Assembly (NCBI GenBank): GCA_964372145.1 | Contig: CAYJPM010000010.1 | Span: 1 to 26,049 of the forward strand | Length of the DNA: 26,049 nucleotides | DNA from: CAKOSP01 sp964372145 | GTDB taxonomy: Bacteria; Bacillota_I; Bacilli_A; RF39; UBA660 | Direction: 5' to 3' | Shown here: piece after piece, positions 22,411 to 26,049 of the stretch | Numbering within the stretch: position 1 is the first letter of the stretch | How the letters are laid out: every line of letters begins with the position of its first letter | Notes under the pieces: generated by a model | The model's input: the letters and a program-made list of their open reading frames with translations, nothing else | Database searches by the model: none | What the model was told of the DNA's origin: nothing | Program-made: the position numbers and the translations under genes

Positions 22411-23787
22411 ATGAAGTTAACAATGGAAGATTTAGTGAATTATTGTAAGCAATACGGATTTATTTATCAAGGTAGTGAAATATATGGTGGACTTGCTAAT
22501 TCATGGGATTACGGACCGTTAGGAACAAATTTAAAAGAGAATATTAGATTAGCTTGGAAAAAGAAATTTATACAAGAAAATCCTTATAATTATGGACTTG
22601 ATTCTGCGATTATTACTAATCCTAAAGTATGGGTTGCATCTGGTCATGTAGCTAGTTTTGCAGATCCATTAATAGATTGTAAGAAATGTAAATCTAGACA
22701 TCGTGCTGATAAATTAGTTGAGGAATTTACTGAAGGTAAAGAGACTGGTGATGGATGGGATAATGATAGATTAGAAAAATTTATTAAAGATAATAATATA
22801 GTTTGTCCTAAATGTGGTAACTTAGATTATACTGATATAAGAAAATTTAATTTATTATTTGAAACTAGTATTGGTGTTACTGAAGGAAGTAAAAATACTG
22901 CTTATTTAAGAGGGGAAACTGCTCAAGGAATATTTCTTAATTTTAAAAATATTGAAAGAAGTATGAGACTTAAAGTTCCTTTTGGTGTTTGTCAAACTGG
23001 TAAAGCTTTTAGAAATGAAATTACTCCAGGTAATTTTATATTTAGAACAAGAGAGTTTGAACAAATGGAACTTGAATTTTTCTGTAAACCTGGTACTGAT
23101 TTAGAATGGTTTGGATATTGGAAAAATTCTTGTATAGATTTTTTAAAAACATTAGGTTTAAAATCTGAAAATTTAAAAATGAGGGATCATGCTAAAGATG
23201 AGTTATCTTTTTATAGTAAAGCTACAACTGATATAGAATTTAAATTTCCGATGGGATGGGGAGAACTTTGGGGCATTGCTGACAGAACTGATTATGACTT
23301 AGGTGTGCATATGGAACATTCTGGTGAAGATTTAAGAGTGTTAGATCCTGAAACTAATGAAAAATATTTACCTTATGTTATAGAGCCTTCAGTTGGATTA
23401 GACAGATTATTATTAGCTATTCTTACAGATTCATATGAAAAAGAAATTTTAGAAAATGGAGATGAAAGAGAAGTGTTAAAGATACATCCTTTCTTAGCAC
23501 CTTATAAAGTAAGTATATTACCTTTAGTTAAAAAGTTTCATAGTGAAAAAGCTAATGATGTTTATGCTAAGTTATGTAAAAACTTTGTTTGTTCATATGA
23601 TGAAGCTGGTTCGATAGGTAAAAGATATAGAAGAAGTGATGCAATAGGTACTCCTTTTGCTATAACTATAGATGATGAAACAGTAAATAGTGATATAGTA
23701 ACTATTAGAGATAGAGATACTATGGAACAAATTAAATTAAATATAAATGAATTAGATAGTTATTTAAATAGTAAAATTAATATATAA
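22411..23787 (+). CDS. glyQS: Glycyl-tRNA synthetase, dimeric (alpha2) type
   Basis: Charges tRNA-Gly. 458 residues, single-chain class II type rather than the GlyQ/GlyS tetramer. YGGLANSWDYGPLG (25-38) and NPKVWVASGHVASFADPL (70-87) are diagnostic; Cys90, Cys93, Cys132 and Cys135 form a zinc-finger-like insertion; LRGETAQGIF (166-175); motif 2 FRNEITPGNFIFRTREFEQ (200-218); motif 3 around SVGLDRLLLA; C-terminal anticodon domain from about 360. RBS AAAGGAG. No T-box. The SPFH gene follows 17 bases downstream. Confidence 0.95.
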   Translation: MKLTMEDLVNYCKQYGFIYQGSEIYGGLANSWDYGPLGTNLKENIRLAWKKKFIQENPYNYGLDSAIITNPKVWVASGHVASFADPLIDCKKCKSRHRADKLVEEFTEGKETGDGWDNDRLEKFIKDNNIVCPKCGNLDYTDIRKFNLLFETSIGVTEGSKNTAYLRGETAQGIFLNFKNIERSMRLKVPFGVCQTGKAFRNEITPGNFIFRTREFEQMELEFFCKPGTDLEWFGYWKNSCIDFLKTLGLKSENLKMRDHAKDELSFYSKATTDIEFKFPMGWGELWGIADRTDYDLGVHMEHSGEDLRVLDPETNEKYLPYVIEPSVGLDRLLLAILTDSYEKEILENGDEREVLKIHPFLAPYKVSILPLVKKFHSEKANDVYAKLCKNFVCSYDEAGSIGKRYRRSDAIGTPFAITIDDETVNSDIVTIRDRDTMEQIKLNINELDSYLNSKINI

Positions 23788-23804
23788 GAAGGAGAAATAA
23801 AAAT

Positions 23805-24581
23805 ATGTTATATATAGTATTAGGGGTTATTGGATTTATTATCCTAACTTCAATTAGACAAATTAATCAATATGAAAGAGGCATAAGACTAAAACTTGGT
23901 AAGTTTGATAAAATTCTTGAACCTGGATGGAATTTAGTTTTACCAATAATACATAGTTATAGTAAAGTAGATATTAGAACTAAAGCTGTAGATGTACCAG
24001 AACAAGAAGCTATTACAAAAGATAATATATCTGTTAAAATTAATGCAGTTATATATTTTAAAGTATTTGAAGCATCTAAAGCTATATTGGAAGTAGAAAA
24101 CTTTTATTATGCTGTATCTCAACTTGCACAAACTACGATGAGAAACGCAGTTGGTTCAGTATCACTTGATGAATTATTAAGTGAAAGAGAAAAAATATCT
24201 TCTCAAATATGTGCCGTTATCGATAAAGCAACTGATCCTTGGGGAATAAAAGTTGAAAATGTTGAACTTAAAGATGTAGCTTTACCAGAAGAAATGAAAA
24301 GAGTTATAGCTAAAGTAGCTGAAGCTGAAAGAGAAAAAGCAGCTATTATTACTAAAGCAGCAGGTGAAGTAGAAGCATCTGAGAATTTAGCTAAAGCAGC
24401 AGCTATGATGTCAAGTACTCCTGGAGCGCTTCATTTAAGAACATTAGCTACATTAAATGATTTATCTTCAGATCAATCTAATACTGTAATATTTGCAGTA
24501 CCTTTAGAAGTTTTAAGAGCTTTTGAAAATCCAGTTACTGCACAAGCAGCTACAAAAATTATAAAAGATATTAAAAAGTAA
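23805..24581 (+). CDS. SPFH/Band 7 (slipin/stomatin-like) membrane protein
   Basis: A 258-residue protein with an N-terminal membrane helix (2-18) and a Band 7 domain (about 20-185). QYERGIRLKLGKFDKILEPG (22-41), AVDVPEQEAITKDNISVKI (61-79) and NVELKDVALPEEMKRVIAK (about 150-170) are typical of slipins, followed by an Ala/Glu-rich coiled-coil region. Such proteins form oligomers organising membrane microdomains. No NfeD partner gene is adjacent. Strong RBS GAAGGAG; cotranscribed with glyQS. Confidence 0.88.
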   Translation: MLYIVLGVIGFIILTSIRQINQYERGIRLKLGKFDKILEPGWNLVLPIIHSYSKVDIRTKAVDVPEQEAITKDNISVKINAVIYFKVFEASKAILEVENFYYAVSQLAQTTMRNAVGSVSLDELLSEREKISSQICAVIDKATDPWGIKVENVELKDVALPEEMKRVIAKVAEAEREKAAIITKAAGEVEASENLAKAAAMMSSTPGALHLRTLATLNDLSSDQSNTVIFAVPLEVLRAFENPVTAQAATKIIKDIKK

Positions 24582-24582
24582 G

Positions 24583-24611
24583 AAAATGAGTTGAAATTCA
24601 ACTCATTTTTT
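24583..24611 (+). terminator. Terminator after the SPFH gene
   Basis: Perfect 12-bp stem (AAAATGAGTTGA / TCAACTCATTTT), AAT loop, T run. Confidence 0.9.
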
Positions 24612-24648
24612 GTTATTATAAGATAGTATAAAGATAGGAGAAATGTAT

Positions 24649-25062
24649 ATGGGCTTTAGTTTGAAAAATATTTTTAAAGATGGTGAAGAAGAAGGTACAT
24701 TAGGTAATGAAGAAGAGTTTTATAATATGAGTCAAGCTGATGTAATGAATGAGGCTAATAAAGCTGGTAATAAAATGATATTACATGAGCCACGTGCGTT
24801 TTCAGAAGCTCAAGGAATTGCTGATCATTTAAAAAATAGAAATACTGTAATTGTTAATTTAAAAAGAGTTACATCTGATCAAGCAAAAAGAATTATAGAC
24901 TTTTTAAGTGGTTGTATTTATTCAATTGGTGGATCAATGCAAAAAATTGGTGTAGGCATATATGTTTGTACTCCTAAGAATGTAAATGTTCAAGGTAAAA
25001 TAACTGAAGAAGCAGATGCTAAGAATAGTAAATCAAGTGTTGAGGATGAACTTAGCTGGTAA
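24649..25062 (+). CDS. sepF: Cell division protein SepF
   Basis: A 137-residue partner and membrane tether of FtsZ. ATG at 24649 is chosen over 24643: it sits eight bases after AGGAG and yields MGFSLKNIFKD, the amphipathic membrane-binding N-terminus expected of SepF. The SepF domain (about 40-115) has HEPRAFSEAQGIADHL, TVIVNLKRV and RIIDFLSGCIYSIGGSMQKIG, close to consensus. divIVA follows after 25 bases. The ylmG and ylmH genes often found between them are absent. Confidence 0.92.
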   Translation: MGFSLKNIFKDGEEEGTLGNEEEFYNMSQADVMNEANKAGNKMILHEPRAFSEAQGIADHLKNRNTVIVNLKRVTSDQAKRIIDFLSGCIYSIGGSMQKIGVGIYVCTPKNVNVQGKITEEADAKNSKSSVEDELSW

Positions 25063-25087
25063 TTAAATAAAGTAAAGGAGTATGTTT

Positions 25088-25513
25088 ATGCAAAAGTTTA
25101 AAACAACTTTACCTGGTTATTCTAAACCAGAAGTTAATAAATTTTTAAGTGACGTTATAAATGAGTATGAAGAACTTTTGAATAAGCTAAAGGTTAGTGA
25201 TCAAAAGTGTTTACAACTAGAAAATGAACTAGTTAGATATAAGAATTTAGAACAAACTTTAAATAGAACATTAATCATAGCAGAAGAGTCTGCTAGTAAT
25301 ATTAGAAGTGCTGCTCTTAAAGATGTAGAACTTAGATTAGAAAATGCAGATAAGAATGCTTCTAGAATTATTAATAATGCTTTACTTAAAGCTGAAAAGA
25401 TAAATAGAGATACAGAAGATGCTAGAAGAAAATTATTCTTACTTAAAAAACATATTAGAAATAGAGTTGAAGAGTATCTAGATGAAATTGATAAATTAGA
25501 AGATATTATTTAA
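25088..25513 (+). CDS. divIVA: DivIVA-family cell-division/polarity protein
   Basis: A 141-residue coiled-coil protein. ATG at 25088 lies seven bases after AAAGGAG and gives MQKFKTTLPGYSKPEVNKFL, where GYSKPEVNKFLSDV matches the DivIVA N-terminal G-Y-x-x-x-E-V-x-x-F-L motif. A long coiled coil follows (about 25-135). DivIVA binds curved membrane at poles and septa. Shorter than the 164 residues of B. subtilis DivIVA. Cotranscribed with sepF. In many Bacilli ileS comes next; here a surface-protein gene follows after 16 bases. Confidence 0.85.
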   Translation: MQKFKTTLPGYSKPEVNKFLSDVINEYEELLNKLKVSDQKCLQLENELVRYKNLEQTLNRTLIIAEESASNIRSAALKDVELRLENADKNASRIINNALLKAEKINRDTEDARRKLFLLKKHIRNRVEEYLDEIDKLEDII

Positions 25514-25529
25514 CTAAGAAGGATATTAT

Positions 25530-26049
25530 ATGAAAATATTTTCAAATAAAAGAAATGTAACCTTAATTGTTATAGCGGTATTGCTTTTTACACTTATAGG
25601 TTTTTCTTTTGCTTACTTTGTAGCAGGTGTAGGAACACCTGCGATAACAGATACAAGTATAACTGGGGAAAAAGAATCAAGATTACAGTTTATTCCTGGG
25701 ACTCCGATAAGTTTAGTCTCTTCTTTAGATAATTTTTCAGAAGGAGCGGGTAGTTTAACAGGTGAGACAACTTCAACAGCTACGCTTACATCATCTTCAA
25801 CACAGGCTGTAGTATCAGATGAATACTTTGTATATTACTATATAAGTAGTAATAATTATGTTTACACAAAAGATACTAGTACACCTGAATTAATATTAGA
25901 AGTATTTGATAATGAAGGTAATGAAATAACTACATTAGATGGACTTACTTATGTAACAACAACAGATGCTTTAACTGGAGATACAGTAAATGGATTTGAT
26001 GTAACAACGTATACTGGATTAATACCTATAAAAGAAAATATGCCTATAT
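25530..26049 (+). CDS. Exported surface protein, paralogue 3 (partial, runs off the window)
   Basis: The first 173 residues of a third member of the family at 8327 and 20311. It starts at an ATG seven bases after AAGAAGG. The hydrophobic helix and FAYF at 27-30, TSTATLTSSST (81-91) and FDNEGNEIT (126-134) are shared; hand counting gives about 80% identity to paralogue 2 over 24-173 with no gap. Some DNA runs are also identical between the two (for example a run of nearly 30 bases around 25902-25931 and 20683-20712). Only 16 bases separate it from divIVA with no terminator, so it is probably read from the sepF-divIVA transcript. The variable C-terminus lies outside the window. Confidence 0.8.
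   Translation, partial: MKIFSNKRNVTLIVIAVLLFTLIGFSFAYFVAGVGTPAITDTSITGEKESRLQFIPGTPISLVSSLDNFSEGAGSLTGETTSTATLTSSSTQAVVSDEYFVYYYISSNNYVYTKDTSTPELILEVFDNEGNEITTLDGLTYVTTTDALTGDTVNGFDVTTYTGLIPIKENMPI

Overview
The window is a very AT-rich stretch of a low-GC Gram-positive-type bacterial genome. The gene content points to an uncultured member of the Bacilli (Bacillota/Mycoplasmatota-like gut lineages): a T-box upstream of valS, dimeric GlyRS, DivIVA and SepF, and the yqfC-yqfD, ybeY-dgkA-era-yqzL-recO order known from Bacillus subtilis. YqfC and YqfD suggest a spore-forming ancestry. TGA is used as a stop (for example at 9914) and Trp is TGG, so this is the standard bacterial code, not the Mycoplasma code. 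Family assignments come from reading motifs by eye; no search was run.

Layout. 1-95: start of a leftward gene that leaves the window. 96-432: AT-rich divergent intergenic region. 433-2313: lysS and a PH-domain protein. 2324-2674: a small leftward hypothetical gene. 2817-4229: pyk. 4296-5226: an N-formylglutamate amidohydrolase-like gene plus a 60-residue ORF, bracketed by two copies of the pyk 3' end and terminator. 5317-9916: a membrane/surface operon of two WG-repeat-like proteins and a large exported protein. 9993-11000: a membrane-anchored serine (beta-lactamase-like) hydrolase. 11025-13753: T-box leader and valS. 13844-14791: an Rpn/PD-(D/E)XK nuclease with a 12-bp tandem repeat and a possible internal start. 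14836-19378: a tightly overlapping operon yqfC, yqfD, vanZ-like, ybeY, dgkA, era, yqzL, recO. 19451-20224: an unrecognised gene, again bracketed by two copies of the preceding gene's terminator. 20311-21681: a second exported protein. 21706-24581: tdk, then glyQS and an SPFH protein. 24649-25513: sepF and divIVA. 25530-end: the start of a third exported protein.

How it fits together. A conserved translation, cell-division and sporulation backbone is interrupted by accessory genes placed just after housekeeping genes. The three exported proteins share an N-terminal block of about 213 residues (173 visible in the third) that aligns without a single gap, while their C-termini differ: a constant-region/variable-region surface family. 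The most interesting signals are (1) the Rpn gene with an internal Shine-Dalgarno and in-frame ATG, placed as expected for an intragenic antitoxin; (2) the two cases of duplicated housekeeping 3' ends bracketing accessory genes; and (3) the gap-free surface-protein family.
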